A stretch of DNA of 64,000 nucleotides from Nymphaea colorata (lineage: Eukaryota > Streptophyta > Magnoliopsida > Nymphaeales > Nymphaeaceae): NCBI RefSeq assembly GCF_008831285.2, contig NC_045150.1, forward strand, positions 14,615,868 through 14,679,867. The letters are read 5' to 3'. The notes under the pieces were generated by a model that ran no database searches, had not been told where the DNA came from, and worked only from the letters and a program-made list of their open reading frames with translations. Positions 12,085 through 24,531 of this stretch are shown piece after piece. Within the stretch, counting starts at the first letter, position 1; each line of letters starts with the position of its first letter. Made by a program: the position numbers and the translations under genes.

Positions 12085-15000
12085 TTTTCTTTCGTTTTTT
12101 GTTTTTTTTTTTTTACTTTGTCAACGACAAAGGAGTTTCCAAAGGACATAGCCTCCAAAGAGAAGTGATCTTTAACCACGGAATACCTTCTCACTATTGA
12201 GCCTACCAATGAACCAGAGTCACTCACTTAGTTCCTTGACACGAGAACTAAGAGCATGACAGTTTGTGATTATAGTAACATGACAGTCTTTAGGAATCCT
12301 CTCTACAAGAACAGAGTCCATAATTCTGATCATGTTTGAGAAGAGAAACCCTTGTACCACCAACCTAGTTTTCCTGATCGGGGAGGCATTAAACCATAGT
12401 AAACCAGCCACTTTATAAACATTTGCAACACATGTAGTGACCACTTCCAGTCCCCACTCATCTTTACTCTGACAATGCCAAAAATGACTGAAAATTATGG
12501 TTTGCAGCTAGATATTTATCGCCAGATTTTGTTTATAGAATACCTCACAACATGAGTGTCAAACTTTCCTCTTAGCAATCTCAGCTAGCTAAACCACCTC
12601 TTTATGCACCACCTGATTTTTGAAACACCATAGCTTCTAGATTGTGATATTGAAGCAGGCAAGCCAACACCATCCGAATTCATTACATGAGAACCTCTTC
12701 CTCCACCACCAGTTCCAGATAGAGAAAAAGTCTGATGTATGGAATTTATCAACTCCAAACCATGAATAGATGTATTGCTAAATGTTCATAGCATTAGTAT
12801 ATGTGAAAAGAAAGTGAGATAAATCTTCACAAGCCCTCCACACAACTTAAACACAGAAACAATGGAAGACCCTACATGTTGAAGTTTGGCATCAGCAGGT
12901 AGACGTTAATAAACAAACACAAGCCAGTTAGCTCTAGGTAATGCTTTTGTGTTTCACAATCCACAGTGCCATGTGACTACCATTCCTTTAATTTTACATG
13001 ATTCCAAACTTGGCTCCTGAGCTATGCAGGTTTAAGATTTTCTTTAGAACAAAGAAAATCTGCACTTTGCATGAGCCTAAGTTGAAGGCAATCTCCAATG
13101 CATTGCCCATGCCACCATAGATTTAGCTCAATGTGGTGCTGTATTACGAAGGAAAGGTTCTACTTCCCAAGCAGATCCAATGGAATCTGCTTGAGAAAAA
13201 CATCCTCCGTAGAACTTAGCAAGCTCTCCATTCATCACATTTCAAGTAACAGATTTAGATCCCACCCAAGAGAAGAAATATTAGGAACCATATCCACATT
13301 CCAAGTACTTTTCCTATTCAAATAATTTTTCATGCATAATGAGTCCCAAATGCCCTGGTGAAAAATTAATGTACATCCTTGAAACAACCGATTAGCTTCA
13401 TTGACCTCTTTAAGTTTTCTAATGCCGAGCCCACCTTCCTATTTAGGAAAAGCCAAGACATTCCAGGCAATTAAATGAGGCTTATCCCCTCCATCTGACT
13501 CTTCCTATAAAAAACTGCACATAATCTGTTCCATTTTCTTAATGACACCAAGAGGGCACTTGAACACCAACATCCAGTAAATACGAAGTGCTTCTAATAC
13601 TGATTTGATCAAGTAGATCCTACTGCATGGGAAAGTAGCATGCTTTTTCATAAACTAAGTTTACTCTGTATTTTTAAATGAATAAGAAACATACCAACAT
13701 TCTCAAATCCATTGGCTTGGGAGTAAGACCCAAATATCGAGTAGGAAACTGTCCTAGGCTCTCGCCAAACTGATTACAAATACTTGCAATCTTGCTTTGC
13801 CCATATTGAAAAAGTAGAATGCTGATTTTTGAAGGTTAATCATCATTCCAGCATGGAGTTCAAACAGAAAAAAAAAATTGTAGATAAAGAAAGCCATTCT
13901 TGAAAGCTAAGAAAAGCAAGACGTCATCTGCATATATTGTAGAAAAAACTCCTTCTATGCCTCTTCGAATATGCAGTACTTCAATCATTCTTCTTTGAAT
14001 TGTAGTTTGCAAGGTATGTGAAAAGATTTTAATGACAATGAGGAATAAAAATGAAGATAAAGGTATCCTTATTGCAGACCATGAGAAGATCCAAAGTGTT
14101 CACCTTGATGGTCATTAATCCCAAGAGCACAGAAATCATTTTTCACTACTGTCATTACTTTTTAGGTCCAAATAGGATGAAATCCTAATTGCAACATGGC
14201 AGCTTGTAAGAAAGTCCAATTGACCCTGTCATATGCTTTTGATAGGTCTATCTTCAACATAAGCTAGTTGATCTAGCTTTAGACATTGTGTATACCATCT
14301 CAAGCACAAGAAGAAGACATTGATGGATGTTTCTATCTTTCAAAAAACCACCTTGCATGTTGGAAATGACCCACTTTAGTGCCTTCTTCATTCTTGAAAC
14401 CATGATTCTGAAAATAAATTTCAGTACACTATTCTCAAGAACAATATGTCTGAAATTGGAAATGTGCACAGCTGAATCAAATTTAAGAATTATGATTATA
14501 TGACTTCTGCCTAGCTCCTTAATAAGCTTTCCTTTCTAAAAAAAAAAAAAATCTCTAGTGGCAACTGTGATGTTAGTCCTTAACGTGTCCAGACTTTTTT
14601 GAAGGAACAATTTCAGAAACCCATTCAGACCGGGTGTGCTATTGGAGTTGGCACCCATAAAAGCTATTGCACTTCCTCAACTGAAATGGGACTTAACAAC
14701 ATTAAGTTTTCTTTTATAAATACGCTGTGACCAACAGCAAGCTGATCCATAATCATTCTTCTTGAGTTGTCACGGGTAAAAAATCTTTAAAAATGAGAAG
14801 TACATGCTGAAAGAATTGGATGCTCCTCATAAAACTCCCCATCATCTGTCTTCATGTGCAAGAGTCTATTTTTTTTTACCTTCCTTGAAAATAGCGTGAA
14901 AACATTTGCAGTAATTATCCCCATTTTTTCGCCATGATACCCTTACTCTCTTTTTCTAGTACATGGCTTTATCTCTAAGAGCATCCGCAAGAAAACATCT

Positions 15001-15510
15001 AATATAATTTTCAGAAGTGGACCAGTTATGAGAGTCAATATCTTGCTTCTTATAAATTCCAATAAAATCCTTTTGAAGTACGTTAATTCTGGTACCAACT
15101 TTCTTGGTTCTATACTTACTCCAATTACTTAGGCATGGTCGTACTCTATTCTGTTTTGCGAGAAGTTTAAGCACTGCACATCCTCTACACTCCACTCTCC
15201 ATGCTCTTGGAATAATGACCTTACAACTAGGTTGACACTCTCAATAAAGGAACTATTTAAATCTTCGTCTTCTCCTGCATGCGGTTTTAAAGATATTTAG
15301 TTTACATGTAAAAGAGAAGTGCTGAGTGGTCTAAAGAACTTCTTGGTTCTACCAAAAAGCTGCCCACAATTTTCAACTTGCTCAAAAATCTATCTAATTT
15401 GCTTTGAACCAGTGCCGTCGGGGCGCAGAGATTGGTTCAAGTGAATGCTCTGCTTCTGTCCACAATCTCTCTTAGTCCAACATCTTGAATGAATCCATTG
15501 AATGCTAAAC
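12085..15510 (-). pseudogene. LINE (L1-type) reverse transcriptase, copy 1
   Basis: In minus-strand order this holds an endonuclease-to-RT linker (about 15195-14956), an RT with motif A DLSKAYDRVNW (near 14255-14217) and motif C YADD (13934-13921), then a degenerate zinc-binding C-terminal region (LPADAKLQHVG near 12905) and a possible RNase H-like end at 12444-12220 (weak). It then reaches an A-rich tail at about 12114-12085. It is split by frameshifts and stops, including one just before motif A that copy 2 shares, so it was dead before the duplication. The 5' end is cut by the unit boundary at 15510; copy 2 extends further into the endonuclease. No ORF1 was found. Confidence 0.8.
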
Positions 15511-16040
15511 AAGCTTGTCAAGCAGATCTGAACTAGTTATGGTCCTATCAGGCACTGCAGATGTGGATGTCAGCAAGGAGCAGAGAGTTATTCAAGATCT
15601 AGACTCGATGGGCATGATTGATTCACAGAAGCTTGTCCTTTCTAAGGTGCATGCTAGATTAGTTTCTTCCTCTTGTAGAAGATTGTCCTATCGATTGAGG
15701 CTGGTTAGTTTCTTTGTGCTGAAAACTGATCTATTCTTTGATCTTGGATCTTGTAGGCAGAAGTTGATGTGGAAATCAAGAAGCTTACTGCCTGCCCAAT
15801 ATTGTTGAAGGAAACCCATGCTTGGATTAAATCAAATACATCATTTTTCCAGGGCTGGGAAGTTTGAAGTAGAATGGGAGGAATGGTGGAAACAAGTAAA
15901 TTTTAACGATTCTTTATTTTATAAATTTATTCTTCATTCAGACTTGATAGGGATGTCTAATATGAATCTGTCGTTATCCATATAAATTTTCAAATTTACA
16001 TTGATTTGTCAAGTTTTCTCAACACGGGCATGTCATTGGA
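15511..16040 (+). other. Possible captured exon fragment, unidentified
   Basis: Directly after the unit breakpoint, 15550-15640 is open on the plus strand (…SKEQRVIQDLDSMGM…). A GT-AG-like gap to about 15755 leads into a second stretch, AEVDVEIKKLTACP. The composition is more coding-like than the flanks. I do not recognise the protein, and there is no start or stop context. It could be a gene fragment or chance. Confidence 0.25.
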
Positions 16041-16800
16041 TAAATGCTGGGAATGACCAGTCCGTGCACTTCTAAAATGGTGGCAGGTGATCTGAGTCTA
16101 GCGAAACGTTTTTGGCAACACTGTAAAGGGCAAGGACTAGTATTGGTCTTTTGCGAGTTGGCAATAAACTTATTTGCAACGACAAAAGGCATTGCCAACA
16201 GCTTGTCTTTATTGTTGTGGTTGTATTTGTTTCACCAGGGACCAGATCAGGTCGAAACTCCCCCCCGTCCCACCTTAAATCTATCATTTTTAATATACGT
16301 GGATTTAAGATCCATGCTACATAAATCTTTGGTTTGTTTAAGCTGAGGATCTTTTAAAGCTTACCTTTTAATGCTACAACGAACTATCAAACACAACTTA
16401 AAGTACAAAGGAGGATCGAACCAATCTCTCAAACCATCCGGACATAAGTACACCATCACAATTTTCTTTGTCACTTTCGATGCAAACTCTGCTGGGAGTT
16501 AGGCTGCCGTCCCTTTTAGTAGGAAGAATAAGTAATGAATCTACATCAAAGATTAACTTTGTCAATATTACTTGAACATCCCCTTCCTGACGATCGGGGT
16601 GCCCACGCACTATTTTCTTTGTCTCTATATGTTTTTTTTTATCAATATTCTATTGATAATGATTTTGTTTTTTTCAACTTCAGCAGTACATTATAACAAC
16701 CTTTGTACATGTTTGCAAAATAATATACTTTTTTATTTTTTTGAAATTTATATCTATCAGTTTGATCTAATTTTATGAAAATGTTTTTGACGATGATATT
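16041..16800. other. Intergenic, no gene seen
   Basis: This is AT-rich, with a T-rich stretch at 16620-16760. The only ORFs are short, lie on both strands over the same bases, and show no recognisable domain. Confidence 0.6.
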
Positions 16801-18180
16801 TGCAGGGCCGGGGAAAAGAAAATGTGGATGAAGTTGGTGCTATGACTATCAAAGCTGGAGGTAGCTTGATGACAAAATCATGAAATGTCTGATAATTAAT
16901 TGATATAATTCTTTTTCTAAAACTTAAACGAAAAAATATGGTATCAATTAAACAGTGGCATTATTTGGGTCAAATGACTTACAAATTAATAAAGTGCTTA
17001 TTTTGTAATTAATGATAGCTGGGCCCAATAGCATTCGGCCGACCTTGTATTTTGCTTTAAGAGAGGACCAATTAAAATTAAAATATAGAGATCTTCCCTA
17101 GTGCCAGAGCCTATTATGTATAAGGTCACCCACAATTGCAGGTACATTCAAATTCAACTGAATCATCTTGTGTGATGGTAAGTCCCGTGGTGGAGCTACA
17201 TGATGGATGGTGCCGCACAAACTTTAGTTATGTTCATGTTAATAACTTCACACATTTCAGCCAGCCACTTCTGCAGTATAATTTAAAACTGCTTTCAAAA
17301 GACCGTGCTCAAACAACTGATCAATGCAAATGCACTGTGATGGTTTTTATCCACACAAAACAAAAAAAATAGCTGATTTCAATTCCTTTATATATATATA
17401 TATATATATATATATGAACATATATTGTACTTGTAAGTTTTAGTTACCAGAAATTAATTATATCGGTTCGTCTTAATTGGATGCAAGGGCCAATTAAAGG
17501 AGAAAAATTTGGCCGACTTTTCTTTGAATCCCAGGAATGACTTTTCTTAAACGACGATGACATGCTTTCAGTTTCCAGTCGACCTAGTCGGATCGAGAGC
17601 AATGTGCTATACTAGTGCAAGGATGGAACTTGGAAGCACTATGTATGCCAGTTGAAGGACATTTGACTCTACTCCCATGGGCATGGGCATTATGGAAAGC
17701 CGGATCTAAAATTAGTGTCTTATATGGTCTTATGCATGAAAATTTATGCATATGGGTGCTTAATAACCAAGATAACATGTCTAAGCAAAAAAAAAAGTCT
17801 TTTAGAAGGACAAAAAGGGTTTATGAAAAAGTAAATATTCCAAAATATGCACTTCTTTATAAAAAAATAAAAAATACTCCAACCTTGCACCAACCTACAC
17901 GATCCAATATCATTGGACATGCGTAGGGGGTGTAAAAAGGGAGCCCCAGGCAATCACCAAAAAGAACTCATGGGACTAGGAATAAGATTATTTAAAAAAA
18001 TATAGAACTCTGCATGCCAATTATAATTTGATCAAATATCAGGCCGATAACAAACTGGTACAATTCAAATAGGTTGATCCGAATCAATTTTCACAGATAA
18101 AATGAAAAAAAATATATAAAATAGATGACAAGAAAGCACCAAATTACAAATTAAGAACAGCAAAGAAACGACAATAGAAG
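16800..18180. repeat. Diverged partial copy of the composite unit
   Basis: 16800-17260 follows 6060-6480. 17270-17350 resembles 6700-6840. 17590-17705 ('gagcaatgtgctatactagt', 'catgggcatgggcattatgg') matches 45250-45360. 18040-18180 matches 3220-3355. The order differs from copy 1, so this is a rearranged, older piece. A TA microsatellite lies at 17391-17415. No gene was seen. Confidence 0.65.
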
Positions 18181-18545
18181 CAAAAAAGAGGAGTGAGAAA
18201 GACAAAGGATGTCTAGATGGCTATGAGCTAACAACAACCAAAAGGTCAACCCCTCTTCTGAGGACAAGAGTTTGACTTCAAACATATAGAGAGAACAAGA
18301 CCCAGCCCTGATGTCAAGATTGTTCCAGCTAAGTTTTGATTCTCTTAACCTAGCAGAGGGTTCGCCACCACCAAAAATTTGTCGGTTAATAACATTTGTG
18401 GGTCTTTCATGTGAAACCAAGTCCTTCTCAACGCAATCTGGAACCTTTCACAGTCTTAAGATTGGATAAAATTCACCCAGTGCGTGACTTTTGTTAATAT
18501 AAGATATTGCTAGTGGCCATACAATGGCTGCTAATAAAAAAGACT
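18181..18545. other. Flank of the copia fragment, no gene seen
   Basis: It lies between the unit piece and the recognisable copia domain. It may be a decayed part of the same copia element, but no motif survives. Confidence 0.4.
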
Positions 18546-19014
18546 TCATCCTTTTTTCTTGAGAAAGAACACCCAACTCATCCATAATTTGTCATCTTTT
18601 AACAGGAGAAAGTATCTGAAAATAAAGTTGGAAACAGCAGGAGCTGGGCCCCATACATCGGCCTGAACCAAGTTGAAGCAATATTGGCTTTTTATTTCAG
18701 ATTCAGGAAATGATTGTCCAGTCATCTTTGCGTAATTGCATGTCTCACATACTGGAAAATTGTAGATGAGCAAAAGAAACACAGTTTTGAGAATTAGATC
18801 ACACAAATGTCCCAACCTATAGTGCCATAGGAGTGATTCTTCATTCTTCTTGTCAGCTGGAAGTGCCTTGTTTGTGTTCAAGTTAATGTAGTAGATAGAG
18901 CTCATCTCTCTCATAACCATCACCAAGCCTCTTCCGGGATTTCTGGTCCAGCAGAATGACCTTCTAGTTGGAGAAAATATCAGAAATTTCTGTAACATAG
19001 AGCTGTGCTTGATT
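18546..19014 (-). pseudogene. Ty1/copia GAG-pre-integrase / integrase start
   Basis: The minus-strand ORF contains LLWHYRLGHL, then CETCNYAKMTGQSFPES, then NLVQADVWGPAP. This is the order of a copia GAG-pre-integrase domain (H-x-R-L-G-H and a C-x2-C pair) running into the first integrase aspartate (D of ADVWGP). The frame breaks after about 150 codons, and the rest of integrase, RT and RNase H are missing. Its upstream end is interrupted at 19015 by the LTR of another copia element. It is a different family from both neighbouring copia elements. Confidence 0.8.
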
Positions 19015-19343
19015 TGTTAACAATGATAAGATCTATGGAACAGATACGATCAGGATCAGTTACAAAGGACAGGGTACAATTTCCAATACTCAAGAGCTAT
19101 CCAAAACTGACCAATCTTCTCTAAATGAGAAAGAAATCATTTCCCCTATCTTCTCCCATAATTCTGCCCAAATCTGTCGTGTAAATCAAGATCCTAAAAT
19201 CAAGAATCTAAATTGTATAAAGTGATTATAAATATCTATACTCTCTCTGTGTGGTTATTGAATAGAAGAGAGAGTGTTTGTGTGGATGTAGGCCGATTTT
19301 AGCCGAACCACGTTACACCTGTGTGTTCATCTTTTCTTTTAAC
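19015..19343 (+). repeat. Copia 5' LTR (approximate)
   Basis: It starts TGTTAAC and ends near 'cttttaac', one base before the primer-binding site. The end looks like a degraded …TTAACA, so the right edge is uncertain by a few bases. It sits inside the older copia remnant: the host sequence 'gatttgtcaaca' seen at 25720 is cut here after 'gattt'. No matching 3' LTR is in the window. Confidence 0.6.
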
Positions 19344-19344
19344 T

Positions 19345-19356
19345 TGGTATCAGAGC
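19345..19356 (+). other. Primer-binding site, initiator Met tRNA
   Basis: TGGTATCAGAGC, the usual plant copia priming sequence, lies immediately after the LTR and fixes the element on the plus strand. Confidence 0.9.
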
Positions 19357-19599
19357 CTGCAACTGCTTTCACCATGGCCTTCCGTATCCTGCATCTTTCT
19401 AGAGCCACACTTCACCTGTCTGGTGCACGACCATTGTTTGATGCCGGCACCATCGTTTTCCAGCCACTCTCTGCTGGTCCCCTGTTGCGTCTCCTGTTCC
19501 TCTTCCTACATCCATAGTTTTTTGCGTAACAAGGGAAACCACAGAGGAGTGTGCGGTTTCATGCTCTTTTTTTTTGTGGTGAGCAAGTGAAAGCTACCA

Positions 19600-19960
19600 A
19601 GGCCTTCACTGAGGAGCGTGCTGCTTCCTGTCTTCACGAGGAGCGGCTGTTTCACTAAGGAGCGTGTTGTTCCTTTTAGTGTTTGAACAAGAGTGTGGCA
19701 CCGAGTGTGTTGTTTTTTACCTTCATCGAGGCACGTGCCTTCCTTTTGGAGTGTGTTATTCCTACCTTCAGCGAGGCACGTGCCTCCTTTTTTGTCTAAG
19801 GAAGGCCATGCTCTTTCCAGCCATCACCGAGGTGCCTGTTCACTTCCTTTTCTGTGTCTCAACAAGGGAAGGTCACGCTGTTTCCAGCCCTCACCAAGGG
19901 GCGTGCTATTTCCTTTTGTGTTCACATGTTCATCGAGGAGCGTGCTAACAAGGGAGTGCC
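19600..19960 (+). repeat. Degenerate tandem repeats in the copia leader
   Basis: Between the primer site and gag, a variable unit of about 45-65 bp with the core 'ttcatcgaggcacgtgcctt' recurs near 19610, 19725, 19775, 19820, 19890 and 19930. The overlapping ORFs in three frames are a by-product of this repeated GC-richer sequence and are not genes. Confidence 0.6.
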
Positions 19961-20090
19961 ACCGAGGCCTATCTGCCCCTTCAGTCGCCCGATCCGCCTC
20001 CTCAGTCACCTTTTTTGTTTATCAAACTCAAATCGTATTGACTGTGCTCGTCGGCTGTTGATTGAACGAGTGAGATTTTTCTAGTATAAT

Positions 20091-22650
20091 ATGGCTGCAT
20101 TGTCCTCTTCTAACGCTCCTTGCACTCCTACTCCACCAGGTACACAATGGAATGCTTTCTCAAGTTTGGTTTCAGTCAAGCTTGATCAATCAAATTATCT
20201 TCTCTGATGTTCCAAATTGAAAGTGTTATGAAAAGTCAAAATTTGATTAAGATGTTATTGGAAAATGTTCTGCTCCACCTGAATTTCTTGATGAAGCACA
20301 CACACAATAAAATACTGCATATGATTTATGGTATCGTGAAGACCAACTTGCACTAAGTTGGATCAAAGTCATGTGACTCAACCAGTCATGTCACAACAGG
20401 TTCGTGTTGGCATGGCTATAGATGCTTGGTGCATCCTTGAAAAACAGTATGCCTCACAAAATAATCTTCGTATTATTCAGTTGAAAAGAGAATTACAAAA
20501 CATAAAAAAGGGAGGAATGTCTATGACTGAATACCTTCCACATATTAGTTTCTTACATGATTCTCTTAGCAGAGTGCAGCACTTTGTCTCAGATATAGAT
20601 GTTGTTCTCTATACCTTGAATGGACTGAATTCTGAATATGAATCTTTTATTACCACGGTTACTGCATTCAAAGATCTGCCTTCATGGTCTGAATTATGTG
20701 ATATGTTAATTACTCAAGAGCGATGACTTGGAATGCTTTCTTCATCCCAGATGACTCAGGTTGATGCCACTGCCACTGCCTTTATTGCTGAACAATTGCT
20801 GAACAAGGGCGTGGGCATGGCAACTATAATGGTGGTAGGGGTAGAGGCTGTAATGGAGGAAGAGGAAACTATGGAAAAATAATAATACTAACAAGTCTAG
20901 CCAAGGAGTAACTTGTCAACATTTTGGTAGAAGAAATCATACAGCTCGACAATGTTATGATATTCCAAAGGCGTTTATGGCCATGGCATCAACATGGGAA
21001 AATCTGATAATGCATCTAGTAGCCGAGAAAATGTTAGCAATACTCAAGACTCAGCCTGGTATCCAGACGTAGGTGCCTCCCACCATGTGACAAATTCAGA
21101 ACAAGATATGCAAGGTAAAGTTCCATATCATGGTTCTAATTCTACTATAGTTGGCAATGGTAGTAAGATGCAAATTAAAAATATAGGGAATGTGTACCTA
21201 CTACCAAGACGTGATCCGTTGTTTTGAAAAATGTGTTGGATGCTCCTAAAGCACACAAGAATCTTATGTCAGTAGCAAGGTTTACCAAAGACAACCAATG
21301 CTCTATTGCATTTTCCTCTAATGGTTTTATTGTTAAGAATATGCAGACGGGCAAGATTCTTCACACAGGGTCGCTTGAGAAAGGAGGACTCTATAGATGG
21401 ACGAGAGAAAGGAAGGACTCTACTAGCAATCCTATCAGTATTGGAGATGACGAACAATAAAAGACTGCTAATACTTCTTTGGTTTCTCAAAATTCTTACT
21501 CAGTCATTTAGTTATGGCATTTGTGTCTAGGACATGCTCACTTTCAGTTGTTAAACTCGTTGAAAGTTGCTGGTTTAATTTCTGTTGATGAAAGACATAA
21601 ATTAGATTTTTGTTCTTCATGTGTGCTTGGAAAAATGCATAAAATTCATTATCCTAAAGCTGAGCTTCATGCGACCAAACCTCTTGAAGTGTTACATGTT
21701 GATATTTGGGGACCAGCACCATGTGCTTCACGAGAAGGTTACATGTATTATTTCTTAATGGTTGATGACTACTCTCACTTCTCTTGGATCTTTCCGTTGT
21801 CAAAGAAAAGTGATACGCTTCCACGTTTTAAAACCTTTTTAAGCATAGTAGAGCATCAACTTGAAACAAAAATGAAAATTTTCCATTCAGATGGAGGAGG
21901 AGAATTCATGAGCAAGGAATTTATCACATTTCTTGAAAATCAAGGTATTCGTCGATGGATAACATGCCCTTACACATCCCAGTAGAACGAGATAGTAGAA
22001 AGGAAGCATAGGCATCTAGTGGAAATGGGACTCACCATGATTATTCATGCCAATATGCCACAAAAATTTTGGTTTGATGCTTTTAAAACTGCTGTTCATC
22101 TTATAACAGGTTGCCTTAGACTTGAAATGAGCCTAAAAGCTCTTGATGAATTCCAAATAGTCATCTAAACTTTGGTTGTACCGTCTATCAGTGAATGGGC
22201 CTAGACATGCTTCAAAACTAGAACCCAAAGCTCAAACCTGCATCTTCATTGGGTATGCGAGCTGTCATAAAGGCTGTGTTTGTTACAATCCAATCTCTAA
22301 TTGTGTCATCATATCTAGACATGTTATTTTTTACGAAAGAAATTTTTTATACTCTCATTGTGGTCCTCTTTTACTGCCTCAAACATTTCAAGTTATCTAA
22401 GGTCATCATCCAGATCTGAATGTGTTAAGCCTAGACCTATTGATAAGCTAAAAGAGAGTTTACCACTTATTGAGTTGCCTAGAATCATTCCAAGTTCCTC
22501 AAGGTCCTCAGCAGTTCAAACTGGTTCCAATCACTTTCATGTGCACATACCATCAATTTCAGCATACTTAGACCTTCATGGAACTAGAAACACATGTTAC
22601 AGACAATTCCAGCACAAGGGTGTCACAGTGTGCTTCATATAGCTATATTA
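20091..22650 (+). pseudogene. Ty1/copia gag-protease-integrase, truncated before RT
   Basis: The ATG at 20091 opens a gag frame (SVKLDQSNYLL), soon stopped by TGA where copia gag has Trp. Gag continues to 20725, followed by an RGR-rich stretch and a damaged zinc knuckle (CQHFGRRNHTARQC; the second Cys is Phe). The protease active-site loop reads PDVGASHH where DSGA is expected. Pre-integrase and integrase follow (HVDIWGPAP and FHSDGGGEF), then a TAG one codon before NEIVERKHRHLVE, which carries the catalytic Glu. The integrase C-terminal GYASCHKGCVCY region ends near 22400. Reverse transcriptase, RNase H and the 3' LTR are absent, so this is a truncated dead copy. Confidence 0.9.
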
Positions 22651-23860
22651 TGAAAATAGTACCACATTATATATATTTCTTTCACGAACAGCTCATGTAT
22701 TACCCTAAAAATACCCATTTATTTTTCCGCAAACAGGTAATTACACCTCATACATGCATATATATATTTATTTTTAGGCAATCAGAGATGTCTAAGATAA
22801 GAGTGTTGTGTATCATTTCCAGAATATAACACTTCACACATCTATTCATATCTAGGCGCGTAAATACATAGATTCACTACTATAACAAGCATATATATAT
22901 ATATATATATATATTTACAAACAACAAAGGTACAAGGGCTACATTTTGCACCCATAGCTGAGTATTCCCATACCTTATTCTCTATGCTGCAATCAATTCA
23001 GTCCGCCAAGAGGGCTGCCATTCCAAGGCAGTGTAGCATGATTTCCTTGCAAACATGCATTTACATGTATAATTTCAGCCCCACCAAGTAGAATTCTCCT
23101 TGCTTTATATATATACATATACCTACCTATATAGATTATTTATAAAAGAAACTATATAACACTTACGAGGGTCTCTCTAACTGTACAGCCCCTGATTTTT
23201 TACTGTCAGCACCCTAGCTCCTTGTCGTTGTTGATCCTCCAAGCAGCGGATAACAGTCACGTGGACCAGTGCCTCTTTGCTCTTGATCTTCACCCCAAGG
23301 TGCAGGAAAACAAGGGTTCGCTCTCACTTTTTCCAATTTCTAACTGCTGGAACCCTTCCCCCTATGGCTGCAGCAAATGGAACCTGAGGTATGGGTTAAA
23401 TAAGGCCAATACATGGCGAGCAACACCCCAAATGATTTTTCTCAGGAAGGCTTCTCGGCTGCACTCAATCATCTTTTAGTTTCATTTAATATTTTCAGTT
23501 ACCACTTCTACCTAGTATATATTTGGTAACCCATTCATTTCTTTCCATGACTGCCCCCTTTATGATATAGTTGACAGTTTCAACTATTTTTATCAGTTAT
23601 TGAATCTACCAATTATAGCCTATACTCTTATTAAAATTTTGTGATAATAAAGAAAAAGAAAAAGAAAAACGTGGGCATACAGCAACCATCCGGTTTGAGC
23701 CGAAAGTATTGGTTAGAAGGCGATCAGTTCTTAGAGCTGATGTTAGCGACCATCAGTTTGTTTGATCAACTTTCAAAGGTCGCAGTTATAATGAAAAATT
23801 CAGCTTTTGGTATTGTTTTGGCTGCAAGAATGATATGTATAGAGGGATAAATTTTGATAT
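22651..23860. other. Intergenic, no recognised gene
   Basis: It holds a TA microsatellite at 22891-22913. A moderately GC-richer patch at 23160-23480 is open for 86 codons on the plus strand and for shorter runs on the minus strand (…RKIIWGVARHV…). It matches no family I recognise. The rest is AT-rich. Confidence 0.5.
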
Positions 23861-24500
23861 AGAAAGCATATTTAGATGGGTGCTTTGTGATGTTAGAGGT
23901 GCTTTCCTTCCAGTTTTCACTTTTCACCTGTACAAATCAGACCTTAGGCATGCAATATATTGGATCATATAGATATATATCCCTCCACGTACATAATTAA
24001 AAGGATCTCAAATGCCCACCTAAGCAAAAAATTAAGTCTAAGGTCACCTACGTTCTTTAGAGAGAGCTTTGCCGTTGACCATCTGTGTCGAAAACTCAAG
24101 CCGCATCGATTGAAGAAATTGACAAGTGACATCCTATGCAACGCTGGTGGCTAAAGTTCAGTTTCTCCTCCACCACCAACCCCCTCTCCTCTTTATTCTT
24201 CTTCGGCCCTTGAATCTGTGGAACTGGTCAATGCCCGATATGAGATATGAGATTGAGTTGCTGCACACTTCTGTGGATCCACAAGTATACAGTATCATAG
24301 GAAAAAAGATGAAGATTGGGTTATTTCTGAATTTTTTAGTGACGTACTATGTCTATTTTACACTTTTTAATTTTTTCGTAACCTTTTTTTACCCTTTAAA
24401 ATGTTCCTCTTCTACTATAAACAGGGATATTTTGGTCATTATGTACCCATATACACAATTTTTTTACATATAACCTGTTTTGACAACCCGTTTCTACAGG

Positions 24501-24531
<31 letters not shown>

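Larger units (their letters stand above)
3159..15510. repeat. Composite repeat unit, copy 1 (~12.4 kb)
   Basis: This stretch is collinear with 25286-38760 (copy 2), and its part from 7962 onward is collinear with 52995-64000 (copy 3). Both copies 1 and 2 open with 'tcttttcatgtatgactatc'. Copy 1 stops inside the LINE at about 15510, where copy 2 continues. Comparing 9484-9765 with 60148-60430 by eye gives roughly 97-98% identity to copy 3; copy 2 is more distant. The unit contains a copia remnant, GA-tract modules, MITEs and a minus-strand LINE. No terminal repeats were seen at its edges, so I read it as segmental duplication rather than one transposon. Confidence 0.85.

Noticed and set aside
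14956-15195. Independent hypothetical gene
   Set aside because: It is the LINE endonuclease-RT linker, repeated at 38217-38438.
23222-23479. 86-codon plus-strand ORF as a gene
   Set aside because: No recognised motif, no homologous copy, and an open stretch on the opposite strand is equally plausible.
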